From Basidiobolus ranarum (Eukaryota; Basidiobolomycota; Basidiobolomycetes; Basidiobolales), in NCBI GenBank assembly GCA_040143965.1, contig JASJQH010000011.1, positions 1 to 57,112 on the forward strand: a stretch of 57,112 nt of DNA, read 5' to 3'. The notes below the pieces were generated by a model that made no database searches, was not told where the DNA came from, and saw nothing but the letters and a program-made list of their open reading frames with translations. The position numbers and the translations under genes were made by a program. Below, in pieces: positions 19,747 to 30,887 of this stretch; position 1 is the first letter of the stretch, and the number at the start of each line of letters is the position of its first letter.

Positions 19747-20708
19747 GATTTCAATAGATGAAAGAGTACTCACGATAGAATTTATAGCTCTCATTGATAC
19801 ACAACTAGGTAATATCCATTTGCTCGGCATGTGTTATAATTTCCTTTACCCTAGCTATTTGTGTTAAACCGTGATTGTGGAATTGCTGTCCAACCAAGGT
19901 GAAGGTGTATAGATGATTTCGTTCCATTTAGTGCTACTCCACAGTACTATATTGGACTTATCACGCAATTTTGTAGAATATTGTTCAAGGAAGATTCTGG
20001 TTTGTCAGTTGTACACTTATCGCTTGTAACCTATTGCTAGTTTCATTCATAGTAAAGGCAAAGGAAGTGGATCTTTTTCTTAATGCTTTTCTCGTTTATG
20101 CCTCGATACCATACAGTAGCATCTATTATTTGTTGTATAAACAAACGCTATTTTCTCACCATATGTCATCCTAATATATTGCAACCTGAAGCATTATGCT
20201 ATCGTATATTACCTCTTATACTACTACCACACGTGCACCTCATCTTGGAAGGTAAATCCATGAGGGGAAACACTGGGAACTTAACAGTTGAATCAACCAT
20301 GTATAGATCATTTGCATTCCATAATAGGTTGGCCAGTATCTCCAGTTACATTGCTATCATAATAAGATGGCAGTCATTTCCAGATACACTTGGCATCTAT
20401 ACACATACATATAATCGGAAATATTCTAAATGAATTGGATCATCTATTTACAGATATTTCTTAATTAAATTAATATATTACATGAAAGTATGGTCTTTTC
20501 AACTGGGTAGGGGGTAAAGGGAGGGAGAAAGGAAAGTAGACCAAAGATAAGATAAACATTGGGAAAAAGAAAGAAAATCTGTCAACTTGACTCTATTTCA
20601 GTTAATTGGGGAGGATGAGAGGGAGAAGGAGATGGAGAGAGAGGAGGGGAGGGGGTTTACTTCAAATGAGCAAAATTCCAATGATCCGTGTTTGTGAAAG
20701 AAATCCAT
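19747..20708. other. Intergenic: carboxypeptidase upstream region and SPT20 3' flank
   Basis: The left end should hold the carboxypeptidase promoter. The stretch 20505-20662 is strikingly purine-rich on the plus strand (GGGAGGGAGAAAGGAAAG and GGAGAAGGAGATGGAGAGAG blocks), that is, pyrimidine-rich in the SPT20 transcript sense. The frame at 20083-20433 has no family resemblance. Confidence 0.45.
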
Positions 20709-23700
20709 TTATGAGCCAAATTGACTAGGCCCTTGATTGGGCAATTGATTTTGTGGTGTACCTCGACCACTCCCTCTCATTAAAGGTAACATTCCTCTAC
20801 CTTGTGATAGAGCTAAATTTGGGTTTCGAACTTGCATAGGAATGGAAGTACCACTAGGGTTTCCATGATTCATACCCATATTGTGGGCTGCCATTTGCTG
20901 TTGGAGTAACTGCTGTTGCCATAGAAGTTGGTTCCGTTGATTTAAGGCGAACATTTGAGGGGTCACTAGTAGAGTTAAAGCATTAGTCATACATAAGAAA
21001 TCCTGCCGTTTACTTGGCATCTTTACTTACTTCCATTAGGTAAATTAACTGGCTGTCCGTTCGGACTCGTCATCTGGTGCGGAACGTTACCTGTAGGCTA
21101 AAATTCACGTTGAAATGGGTGGAATTTAATAAAGTCAGTGGTGTTTGTCAATGGATTGTGCTTTACTTACCCGTACTTGTAGCATTTGTTGTGGTGGTGG
21201 GGGCTGTAAAGGCGAAGTGCGGAATTGCAAAGAGGCCTGCGCTACTGAAAGTGAAGGCTGAGGGGGTGATTGTTGATGTTGCTGTGGAGATATTGACATT
21301 TGTTGATTAGATATGGACGGTGATTGGCCCATCTCCTGTCTTTGCAACATTGGCGATGAATTCTGGCTAAACTGTATAGGTGAAGATAATTGAGAGTGCT
21401 GCTGGTGGGGCGACTGTAGCTGCTGCTGTGATGGAGAAAATTGCTGTTGTTGATTTTGCGGAGAAGGTACTGACAGGAGGGGACTTTGCTGCTGCGTCTG
21501 CTGTGCTTGTTGTCGCTGCTGCTGTTGTTGCTGTAGAGCCCGTTGCATCATCAACTGCTTCTTTCTAATAAGCTGTTGTTTGAGTTGATTTAACTGTTGA
21601 GGAGTTAAATTTTTCATTCCTTTACTCTGAGCAAATTGCTGTAGACTCAAAGACAGCGCATCCTGCGGAGTAGCACTACTTGTAGAGGTAGACGGTATTC
21701 CGTTTGTGTTGGCAGGGGTAATATTCCCAGGCAAAATCGCTGGCGTTTGGAGATTTCCACCGACTGGAGGAGAAGCACTGGCCTGTTGCGCCTGAAAAAG
21801 GTGTGCTTGTAAAGGAGAATGCTGTGGTTGAGATGATGAGGAATCCAAATGTGATGGTAGCTGGGTAGGTAGTTGAGCCGGCAAACTCGGTGTGGTTTGA
21901 GGTTGAGTTGGTGATATTTGAATTGGAGGTTGTGGTAATGGTGCCGGCTGGGGAGGTTGTTGTACTGAAGGAATAGCTTGCGGCAGAGTTCGAGCAATCG
22001 GTTGAGTTTGGGCGAGCATAAGCAAAGGATTTTGAACATGCGATAGAAGATGTGGGCTTTGAGAAGATGTCGGCTCTGGCTGTTGATCTTGTGTAGAAGC
22101 TTGCAGTGAAGGCGATGGTGCTGGAGAAGAGAATGCGATCAAAGAGTCGTCAGATATCAATTTGTGATCAATTTCAAAGATTCTTTTAGCATTCTCAATA
22201 TACATTTGAAGCGTACTCTTCGAGCCAATATGGAACCTACAGGCAAAAAGGACGGATTAATCATATGGACATCAACTAGTTTATCATTAAGTACGTACTT
22301 CATCGTATTCCCATTAATGCTAGTGTTCGGAGCAGCTCCTATGCGCAACAACCCATCAAATTCCGATGTATTACCGTCCAGATATATATTGATTATGGTA
22401 TACAATGTATCTGATAGCAAGGCAAGTTAGACAATCAACTGACAATAAGTAGCAGCTATAAAGCACTTACGTCCCCCTGCCTCTTTGGCGAACCTCAGAG
22501 TTCTAACTATCTGCTTGTTGTCGTGGGTAGGTGGCAATGGCTCGATGATTTGACGATCTAGAGGCGAAAAGAGTGTTAGTAAGCTCGAAATTTAGTGCAT
22601 GCAATGTATCAGAAACATACTCTTCAATTTTTTGGTAACCAAGCCTTGCGATGGCTCAGCATCAGCCATGGTTTTCCTTTTCCGCCAATCCTGTACAAAA
22701 GATAACCGGCCAAATCTGTTGGAAGATACTGGTGAGTGAAGAAGTTCAAAAGTGAAGGTGCAATAAGAAATGCATACGTAGGTTGGAATTCTCTTTGATA
22801 ACGCTACAAGACAAACGGTTAGAACTAGAAGTCAGGCAATTGCTAGGCTGAATAACATATACCTCATCCATCATCATCATGGTTTTCTCCTTCTCAGCCT
22901 TTTCAGCAGATTCCGTCTCTTTCTCCACGGATATTCTCTTCTTCCGCTTCTTGACCTTTCGAATATTTCCATAGTTACACATGGTGTTACTAATTCGAGT
23001 GACTTGGAACGACGGATCCAAGCATAAGGGCTCTTCGGTGGCAAGCTTTGGGGATATGTTAGCAGTCAATCTCAGGGATACAGGCTGTAAGCATAAATTT
23101 ACGAACCAGTATCTTCGACTCCACCTCTAGGGTGAAATCTTCGGACCAGAAACTGTCACATTTTTCATTAAGCAAGCACAGATCAGACCATAGCGTTTCT
23201 GCGTTCGGGGTAAGTAGCACTCTGTGAGTATTGGCGTTAGACGCATGAATATCGGCCAAGTGGATTTCACGGTAGTCATGAATCTCTGCTATGATACATC
23301 CTTCAAGAAGCACATATTATGTCAGCTACCATACCCACGATCAAAATTACATCAACAAAACTCATTACCTTCGTAGTATTGGCACTGCGCTTCGTCGAAA
23401 ACATCCACTAAATCGGGTGGAATTCGTTGCTTGTTTAGGTAATCCAAAAAATTCTAGTGAAGAAATTTGTGTTTAGCAACGAAGTAGACGGTAAAGTGAT
23501 ATGGACCATGGATGTTTAGATGCTATAAGATATCTAAAGATACATACTTTCATTGAGCTACTGAACAGAAACACTCCATCCTATTTTCAAAATGTTTTAA
23601 AACTGTTAGTCATCAAGTTTTCTTCAGCCTGCCTGAAGCGGGACAGAAATGAAAAAGGACAAGTACCTGTTTCTCGAACTTGAAATGAGTTGGAAATATG

Positions 23701-24106
23701 TGCAAGACAAAAGAAGGAGGCGAGTCTTTATGGCGCTCCAAAATCTCTGTGATTCATTAATGTTAAGAACATAACGTGTCAAAAAGGAAAAGGTTAGCGA
23801 ATGGTGAGGGAACGCGCAATAAGAAACCCGATAAAAACCTTTTTGTTTTTTCTAATTATTAAACACGTCCAAAGAAAGTTCGTGTTCAAAAGAGAATAAT
23901 AAATCGATAGAAAGTTTGACAGTTAGTATGTTATTGCCTCGAACCTCTCTTCACGAAAACAACCTTACCACATCTAGTGACACGGGAGGGTCAGCAGGCT
24001 TTTCAGCGTTAAGGGAGGTCCACTGCTTCACTCCGTTCAATTCCCATTTTTCGGGTTCTGTTTGAGCCAATGTCGTGGATCCAGAATCCACTTGGTCAAC
24101 GCGCAT
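20709..24106 (-). CDS. SPT20: Spt20, SAGA complex structural subunit
   Basis: I resolve 13 exons on the minus strand: 24106-23969, 23744-23667, 23580-23548, 23453-23369, 23300-23107, 23045-22863, 22802-22777, 22715-22621, 22557-22471, 22410-22299, 22236-21171, 21097-21031 and 20965-20709, giving 806 aa with all phases consistent. The Spt20 domain covers about residues 47-370: SPPSFVLHIFPTHFKFEKQ, then FLDYLNKQRIPPDLVDVF, YYEGCIIAEIHDYR, ILLTP-type block, CLDPSFQVTRISN, FGRLSFVQDWRKRK. The C-terminal half is Gln/Pro/Ser-rich with long polyGln runs, as in fungal Spt20. It holds the SAGA modules together in the nucleus. The first exon (MRVDQVDSGSTT) is the least certain. Confidence 0.88.
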
Positions 24107-24963
24107 ACTTCAAATAGAATAGATGAGCTTTCTTAATCTTTGCCTTCTTAGGTAGCTTCAAAGTATGTTTGTCAGAGTAGTATAAAACAGCTTTAACCAA
24201 GTTTCTTATTTTAGATTTAGTGGGTTGCTGTGCTTTCTCTTTACTCCTTTATAACTATGGGTTTCCTTTTGTTTCAATAAATACTTCCACAGACAAAACT
24301 GGAAAAGGATATCTTCAAGATCAAGAATAATAGCGTAAGTTTAGTGAAGGTGATAAGGTTTCTATTTTGGAAATACGATCAGGATTTCCTGAGGATGTCT
24401 TTCTTCACTCACGTACCTTAAGAAACTAAAAACAATCAAGTGTGAATAGTTGATTGTAGGACAACGAGATAGGAGAGACGAACAAATAATTTACCAATAT
24501 AAAATGGCGACCGTTGTTAACTGGCCAAGAATTGAGAGACAGAAGGTTAAAAGTTGTGTTTACTTAACAAATATCAATAGCTATTCAGAGCAAGTATGAT
24601 TGTGATGGGTAATGCTAGAAGGAAGGGGGGACATCATAACCCAATGATTTTACGGAAGTATGAAATTCATGGTCAAAAATTCCTTATTCATCTGGTCCAC
24701 TCCATCATGGTTATTTTATATATTTTTGCAGAAATTATCCCGTTCCTAATTCCCCTATATTAAACGATTGATGAAATTGTGGTAAAATGGAATGAATTTG
24801 AAATGGGATATATATTACGAGGATTCTAGTGATTAAGTGAATTTTATTGCATGATAACTGTAAGCAAATTAAATAATTCGGGGTTTATCTGCGGATCGTT
24901 GTTTATACATTTAAATTAAGGGTATTAAGACAATAAGACAACCGATATACCGTGCATACAAGC
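24107..24963. other. Intergenic: SPT20 upstream region and 3' flank of the 154-aa gene
   Basis: About 860 AT-rich bases. No ORF with family resemblance and no RNA-gene motif seen. Confidence 0.4.
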
Positions 24964-25485
24964 TCAACTCTTGAGAGAGATCACTCGTCGAATTTCCTTG
25001 GAGGCGTGCAAGAAGGAGATACTTCTTAGACTATGGAGTTTAGTGGAGGATTTCTCTACGCTACCAGACATTCTTTTTGCAACCCTTAGTTCAGTTTCCC
25101 TAACTGGAGCTGAATCGGTGCTAGTTTTGTTGGTACGTTGTTGCCACAAAAGAAATAGACTCTTGCGGAATTGTTTGAGCTTGATCATTGTACGATTTCC
25201 CTCTAATTGTCGGGTGTTGCCAGTAGGCTCGGTGTCCTTATTGACAGTGTCCTTGTCCGCAAGTGCTTCCTGTCCAGGATTTCCCAATGTACCGTCAAGC
25301 TATGATTGATTGTTGGTTAGTATGATACCGGTAAATAGGACAGAGACAAAACTAACCAGAGCTTGACGTTGTGCTTCGATCTCTTTGCGCATCTTTTGGT
25401 GCTGACTATCGAACTCAGCTATCAACTCCAAAGTAAAGTCTGTGGAATGCTGAAGCAGCTCTTTATCGAGGGGTAAATTACTCAT
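24964..25485 (-). CDS. Unknown 154-aa protein with N-terminal coiled coil
   Basis: Exons 25485-25357 and 25299-24964 on the minus strand; the intron has GTTAGT, a TACTAAC branch site and ATAG, and splices in phase (QRQAL/LDGTLG). The N-terminal ~43 residues (DKELLQHSTDFTLELIAEFDSQ...KEIEAQRQAL) look like an amphipathic or coiled-coil helix. The middle is polar and acidic. The C-terminal half is basic (KLKQFRKSLFLLWQQR, RRVISLKS). No signal peptide and no known motif. The clean intron with a perfect branch site supports a real gene. It lies in tandem with NOP12, 358 bases apart. Confidence 0.65.
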
Positions 25486-25843
25486 TATGTGTTAAACGAA
25501 AGTGTATCTATGATTGTATGAGGACTTGACGATGGACAGGAGATGTATTTAACTAGAAATAAGATGCAAGCGAACAGTCAATGTGTGCTGCTATGTAACC
25601 CTTAAAGGATGATTGTGGGCTGTAGGGAACATATGTTAATAGGCGATCTTAAATGCCACTCATCATCGCTGGTTAGATCGCCGGTTATGTATAGAAGTGG
25701 TATCAACAGCCCCTGTGCAATGATCAGAAAACGGATGGATTAAATTTCGCCTTTATTTTGTACATTAGTTTCTATGTGTAAATGGGAGGTGCTTAGGTGG
25801 GAAAATCACAAATATCGATGTGCAAACAATCCAATTTCATCAA
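25486..25843. other. Spacer between NOP12 and the 154-aa gene
   Basis: Contains the NOP12 3' UTR and the promoter of the 154-aa gene. No further feature is recognised. Confidence 0.4.
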
Positions 25844-27212
25844 TTACTTTTGGGCTGGTTTTCTGCCAGTTTTCTTCCATGCCTGGGTACGAGTGCGTAC
25901 ACGAGCCTTTTTGTTCTTTACGGAACGTTCTCCTTCCAGCATTGTCTTGGGCTTCATCTGAAAAAAGAATTAGAATTCCAAATTGGGAGGTTGCCGATGG
26001 TTTTATGGACTTACAGTTTTTCCTCGGGGCTTCTTGACGTCATTCTTGGATTTGTCCGAGTTCTTAACAGGATTCTTCCCTTTAACCATATCTGTTTCAG
26101 AGCATCGGAAAACACGAAGTTTACGGGTACCCATTTTGCTTTCGTGAAGCTGCAGGGCTAAGCCGACAGCTGGTCTCTCCTAAAATGATGTTAACAAAGC
26201 GGAGACAACGAATTTGCTACAAAAGTATGTACCTTGAACTGTACGTAACCGAAGCCTTTGCCCACGTTAGTGGTTTTATCACGAATGATTCGGACATTTA
26301 CCACCTCTCCGCATTGAGTGAAATGCTGCCATAAATCCTCTTCATCCACATCGAATGCTAAATTACCGACAAATACTGAAGTCTTACGATCTTGACTCTA
26401 ATTGCCAACGAGTTAGAATGAGAGCAAAAATAAATGAGTCTTTCATGCAAATTACCCCGGTGTTATCAGATTTGTCTACACGTAAATGTCTTTCCAAGAA
26501 CATAGTTCCATTAGTCTTCAGAGCTGCCTGAGCACCAGCCTTCTCCTTGTAAACAATGTATGCGTTCACCGAGTTTCTCTCGGGGTGAAGATTCTTGTTA
26601 ATGAATGCAGCTTTACGAGGCATTAATTCAGCAAAGGCCTAGCGACATGTTATTAGAGAAAATTCAACTTGAATCACAACTCTGTAGAAACTTACAACTG
26701 AACGGAAACGAATGCTCTCGATCTCACCGAATTCTGCAAATCTAGCCTTTAACTGCTTATATTCAGTTTTGTTGATGACTGATACTGACAAATTTCCAAC
26801 AAATATTGTGCGAGCAATTTTTTCTGGTTCATCCTCTTTAACTTTGGTTTCCTTCTCACCGATTTTGCCTGAGGCTTCTGTTTTACCCATTCTAGAGACA
26901 TTTCTTTCACTAGCAGGCTTTGCGTTGACTCTTTGCTTCTTTACTGGTTGTCCATCACTATCCTCATCCTCAGCCTCGGCTTCTTTTCTCTTCTCAATCT
27001 CTTTTTTAGCTGGTTTTACTGCTCTAGTAGTAAGGACCGGAGGAGGAAGGCTTGAGGCACCAGCCTAATAATGATAAAAGTTTAATAACATCCTAGGAGT
27101 TAAATATACAGGAGGAACTCACGCTATTCTTAAAGAGATCGTCAAGTTTTGAATCGACTTTCGCACCACCTAAAAGTGATTGCGCTAATTGACCTGGCAC
27201 GTAATTTGACAT
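25844..27212 (-). CDS. NOP12: Nop12, nucleolar RNA-binding protein for 60S ribosome assembly
   Basis: Six exons on the minus strand: 27212-27123, 27064-26696, 26638-26456, 26397-26233, 26179-26015 and 25957-25844, giving 361 aa. All five introns are in phase 0. After an acidic/basic N-terminus, RRM1 starts at [13 protein letters not shown] and ends with [13 protein letters not shown]2 starts at [22 protein letters not shown] and contains KGFGYVQFK (RNP1) and RKLRVFRC. A Lys/Arg-rich tail ends in [10 protein letters not shown]. This is the layout of yeast Nop12 and human RBM34; yeast Nop12 is needed for 25S rRNA (5.8S-region) processing in the nucleolus. It is shorter than the yeast protein (about 459 aa), mainly in the linkers. 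Confidence 0.9.
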
Positions 27213-28438
27213 AATATCTTTAGATATTTGATAAAGGGGAGAGGACTACAGGTAAGAATGAATTAACACGACAATAATCTTCTCACAAAAAATGGATTTT
27301 TTTCTCATGAAAGTATTCTCCAAGTTTTTTTTATTTTTTTTTATGAATCGAACAAGTCTAAGTTAATCATGCTTAGTGATTTTGGTTAGACGCCTCAGTC
27401 TAGATGTGATATTTAGTCCAGTTTAATTACTGAGACGCCTTAGTGAGGCACCCTTCACTTACCCATTAAATATGACCGCATATTATTACCTTAATCCTAA
27501 CATGAATCATCTGCTTACATATCAAATGCTTGCATAACCCTAACCCTAGCAGCATCAAAGTCAAAATGGGCCAGTGCTGATCTATGCCATTCTATACTCT
27601 GTATAAACCCTAACCCTAAGATCGATCTGAGCAAGTTGCTGCTTCGGCTTATAATCCCACATTACTATGATGTCAATTTGGGGAACACATGATTTGCCCT
27701 CAGAGCCGATATATCCTTCAGTGTCCCAGATAAGGGTAATCATGTCGTATTTATGACGTATTATTTGACCATCTTAGGCCTTTCCCAACAGTTTCGCAGT
27801 ATTAGTAATTTTTACGTGTTGGTAGCTGCACTGTGACTTTTCCTTGGCTGCAACAATCATCTGCTTGCTTGGAATACCAAGGAAAAAAGGAGGAAATGGT
27901 GTAGGAAATGATGTAGGAAATGGCAGCAATCGTGATGGTCTAGGAGATAATGGTAGCAACCCTATGTCCACACTGCTGGAGTCAAATCTATATGACAAAT
28001 GGTAAACTAAAAGTATATCCATAAGCGTATTAATATCTTCCTAAATCCACCAATAGAGTTGAGAGGCACTACAACATTAGATCATTAGTCTGAGAGACCA
28101 GAAATCACAAAAGTCATGTCCATCAGTCATCTGCCCGTTTATAGGCTATATCGATGCCCGTCGCTCACCTGGGGTTTTCAATAAATAATCCGATGTTTGA
28201 GTAGACCCCCGATTATTTAGTGTAGCAACCATCGCCATCATCGCCATCTTCCTTTTCATTTACATTCCCTTTTATCCCATTTTGTTATATTTCAATACAC
28301 GCTCTACCGCGAACTTTAAAAACACTTCTCTATATATCCATAGCAATCGTTGTTTCTTCTATAACACAAGCGGTAGCACTTTCCTGCGATATATACTTCT
28401 AGATACATACATATTAGAAACAAGCCCAAAAGTGCAAA
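27213..28438. other. Divergent intergenic region between NOP12 and the phosphatase gene
   Basis: 1.2 kb. It holds two telomere-type double motifs (see 27536-27619), a T-rich run at 27327-27342 and a pair ACTGAG/CTCAGT within GACGCCT repeats at 27391-27445. No protein gene or clear RNA gene. Confidence 0.5.
27536..27619 (-). promoter_or_regulatory. Two telomere-type AACCCTAACCCTA motifs (possible Tbf1/Taz1-type sites)
   Basis: AACCCTAACCCTAG at 27536-27549 and AAACCCTAACCCTAA at 27605-27619, i.e. TTAGGGTTAGGG on the NOP12-coding strand, 320-410 bases upstream of the NOP12 ATG. Such motifs are bound in yeasts by Tbf1 upstream of ribosome-biogenesis and snoRNA genes, and interstitial copies by Taz1-like proteins. 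Their use here is inferred. Confidence 0.5.
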
Positions 28439-30523
28439 ATGACAATAGGTCTTTCGTACAAACCGAGTCACATTTCACTTCCGGATACTTCACCATACTT
28501 TCCACGAAATGGTAAATCCCCAAGTAAAATGTATACGACGAACCCCCTGGATTCTCCAATTATCTCCCCTCGGGTTTCTTCTCCCCGCTCACCATGTGGT
28601 TCTGGAATGAAGAACTACTTTTCTCCGAGTGAAGCACAATCGCCACAAACCAATGAGTCATTGTCGCGTTTCAACTTCCTTAGCATGCAAGCCACTAAGA
28701 ACAGGCAGTCAGATAATTCTCCCAAAAGACAAATACCCAATAACTCCGACTCAAGTTTGAGTAATTTCAGAACAGTCACTCCCGAGTTGTTGGCAGAGCT
28801 TATGCAAAGCAACAACCCTAGTCAAGTGCTGATTATTGATATGCGCTCTTTTGTTCACTACTCTCAATCACACATTAATGACGCCGTGAACCTCTGTATT
28901 CCCAATACATTACTCAAAAGACCCTCTTTTGGTGTGGAGAAGCTTGCCGAAACCTTGATCACAGAAAACGATCGAAAAATACTAAATAATTGGATGAATT
29001 ACGCTAGTATTGTAATGTATGATGCCTCCTCCGAGTTTATTGCTGATAATACCCCAATCATTCATCTCGCCAAGAAGTTTATGGGAAAAGCTAGTTCCGT
29101 CTCCATAGGTTGGCTGAAGGGTGGATTTGATAACTTCCAATCGAAGTTTTCAAATTTATGCAAAGTTAACAGTATCATACCAGCCAAAGTATCAGCCAGT
29201 AAGCCTCTACCATCACCTTCTACTTTTTTGGCGGGCCCTCTTACTTGTCCTACACCTACTCTTGGTGGTATGACTACACCTTTCTTCAATAATATCAGAC
29301 CACACCATGATGTTACATGCGAACTTGGGGAAATTGTAGCAGTTCGTACACCAGTCAAGTCGCAGAACCCTGTTTCTGGACTCCCACCTTTTCTTGCCGA
29401 TGTTGCCTACAACGCGCAAGGAAAGTACAAATTATCACAAACATTCAAACGTATCGATAAGGTTGAACAAAAACGTTTGCAGTCTTTACTTATTGCGCAA
29501 GCACATCACGTTTGTCAGTCCAATCCATATAGCATAGCTGCCGGCATTGAGCGTGGTTCAAAGAATCGTTATAATAACATATGGCCCTATGAGCACTCCA
29601 GAGTGAAACTCGAACATTCTGGCAGATCTGACTCGGACTACATCAACGCCAGTTTCATCCATAGTAAAGGTATCTCAAGTCAATATATAGCTACACAGGC
29701 GCCTCTACCATCTACCTTCTCCGATTTCTGGGAAATGATATGGGAGCAAAACTCGCGAGTCATTGTAATGCTTACTAAAGAAGAGGAAGCCGGAAGAATC
29801 AAGTGCCACAGATATTGGCCAGACACCATTACTTCACCACCGATCACATATGAGGAAAATGTTCAAGTAAAGCTGGTATCCGAATCCCTACCACTAGAGA
29901 ATGATACTACTGTGACACTTCGGAACCTCATTTTAACCAATCTCCATACTGGTGAGGAGCGCAGTATACATCAACTTCATTTTATTGGATGGCCTGACTT
30001 TGGGATTCCTACTGATCCTACTGGCGTCTTGGGTCTGCGTGATATCGCACATGACATTCAACAATCGCAAGAGTCAGGGCCGATGATTGTTCATTGTAGC
30101 GCTGGATGTGGTAGAACCGGAGCATTTTGTACTATTGACACAGTGCTTGAAACCCTAGCATCCAAGCAACAATCGATAAATACCCTCCAGGAAGATATGA
30201 TTGCCGAAGTAGTTGATCAATTTCGGGATCAGCGTCTATCTATGGTCCAAACCCTACGACAGTTTGTCTTCTGTTATGAAGCAGTTCTATGGAGATTAGT
30301 AGGGGCACCAGGTTGTCAAAGGAAGAGTACTGGCGTTTCCAAGCCCATCAAACCAGTTAGTATGCCACATGTAGCTCAGCACAACGCTGACCCTGTCCCT
30401 AAATCTTCTCAGACTGAGCTCATCCTGAACCCTCCGTCTGGTGCAGATTTCTTTTCCTTTTCACCTAGTCATAATACTTCACTTTCGTTTAACGATCCAC
30501 GACGCACATCGTATTTTGGTTAA
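28439..30523 (+). CDS. Tyrosine-protein phosphatase with inactive rhodanese domain (Pyp1/PTP2-type, MAPK phosphatase)
   Basis: 694 aa, one exon; the start at 28439 has a GCAAAATGAC context. The Ser/Pro-rich N-terminus has possible MAPK sites. A rhodanese/CDC25-like domain (about 112-240) contains VLIIDMRSFVHYSQSHINDAVNL, but the loop that would carry Cys reads VMYDASS, so it is a docking domain, not an enzyme. The PTP domain (about 335-625) has KNRYNNIWPYEHSRV, DSDYINASF, IATQAPLPSTFSDFW, the general-acid loop GWPDFG, the signature HCSAGCGRTG (Cys near residue 552) and a Q-loop QFRDQRLSMVQT. In yeasts these enzymes turn off stress and pheromone MAPKs in nucleus and cytosol. Diverges from NOP12; converges with SEC63. 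Confidence 0.9.
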   Translation: MTIGLSYKPSHISLPDTSPYFPRNGKSPSKMYTTNPLDSPIISPRVSSPRSPCGSGMKNYFSPSEAQSPQTNESLSRFNFLSMQATKNRQSDNSPKRQIPNNSDSSLSNFRTVTPELLAELMQSNNPSQVLIIDMRSFVHYSQSHINDAVNLCIPNTLLKRPSFGVEKLAETLITENDRKILNNWMNYASIVMYDASSEFIADNTPIIHLAKKFMGKASSVSIGWLKGGFDNFQSKFSNLCKVNSIIPAKVSASKPLPSPSTFLAGPLTCPTPTLGGMTTPFFNNIRPHHDVTCELGEIVAVRTPVKSQNPVSGLPPFLADVAYNAQGKYKLSQTFKRIDKVEQKRLQSLLIAQAHHVCQSNPYSIAAGIERGSKNRYNNIWPYEHSRVKLEHSGRSDSDYINASFIHSKGISSQYIATQAPLPSTFSDFWEMIWEQNSRVIVMLTKEEEAGRIKCHRYWPDTITSPPITYEENVQVKLVSESLPLENDTTVTLRNLILTNLHTGEERSIHQLHFIGWPDFGIPTDPTGVLGLRDIAHDIQQSQESGPMIVHCSAGCGRTGAFCTIDTVLETLASKQQSINTLQEDMIAEVVDQFRDQRLSMVQTLRQFVFCYEAVLWRLVGAPGCQRKSTGVSKPIKPVSMPHVAQHNADPVPKSSQTELILNPPSGADFFSFSPSHNTSLSFNDPRRTSYFG

Positions 30524-30887
30524 ACAGCGCTTGATAAAAGAGCATCTAGTATTGTAAATATTCGCTGTATCATTAGTATTAATTACTAGCAATCACCAAT
30601 TATCATCCTAATCATGTATTGCATTGAAAAGAGCCATTTACATTTAATTTGTGTGGTTGTTAAAATCAAAATAAATCCAACAAAAAGGCAATTATCGAAT
30701 GGAAACTGGCAAAGAAAATTAGTTCTCCCTTTATGTAGATTCAGATACACTCAATAATCATAGGAATTCTGTATATATAGGTTAAGTGTAATTTAACTTG
30801 ACTCTAAGTGAATATATAAAAAGTACCGAAATCAATGAAGGGAAAATATATAGTGTATTTGTCATGCAGGAAGGATCAGGTGATTCT
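30524..30887. other. Convergent spacer between the phosphatase gene and SEC63
   Basis: Shared 3' flanks; AAAATAAATCC near 30670 may act in poly(A) addition. Nothing else seen. Confidence 0.4.

Noticed and set aside
20083-20433. 116-aa plus-strand frame between the carboxypeptidase gene and SPT20
   Set aside because: Composition is AT-driven, with no conserved motif, no splice support and no sensible neighbour context.
27391-27445. Inverted ACTGAG/CTCAGT pair as a terminator or RNA hairpin
   Set aside because: Only six paired bases with a large loop; the flanking GACGCC parts are direct rather than inverted repeats.
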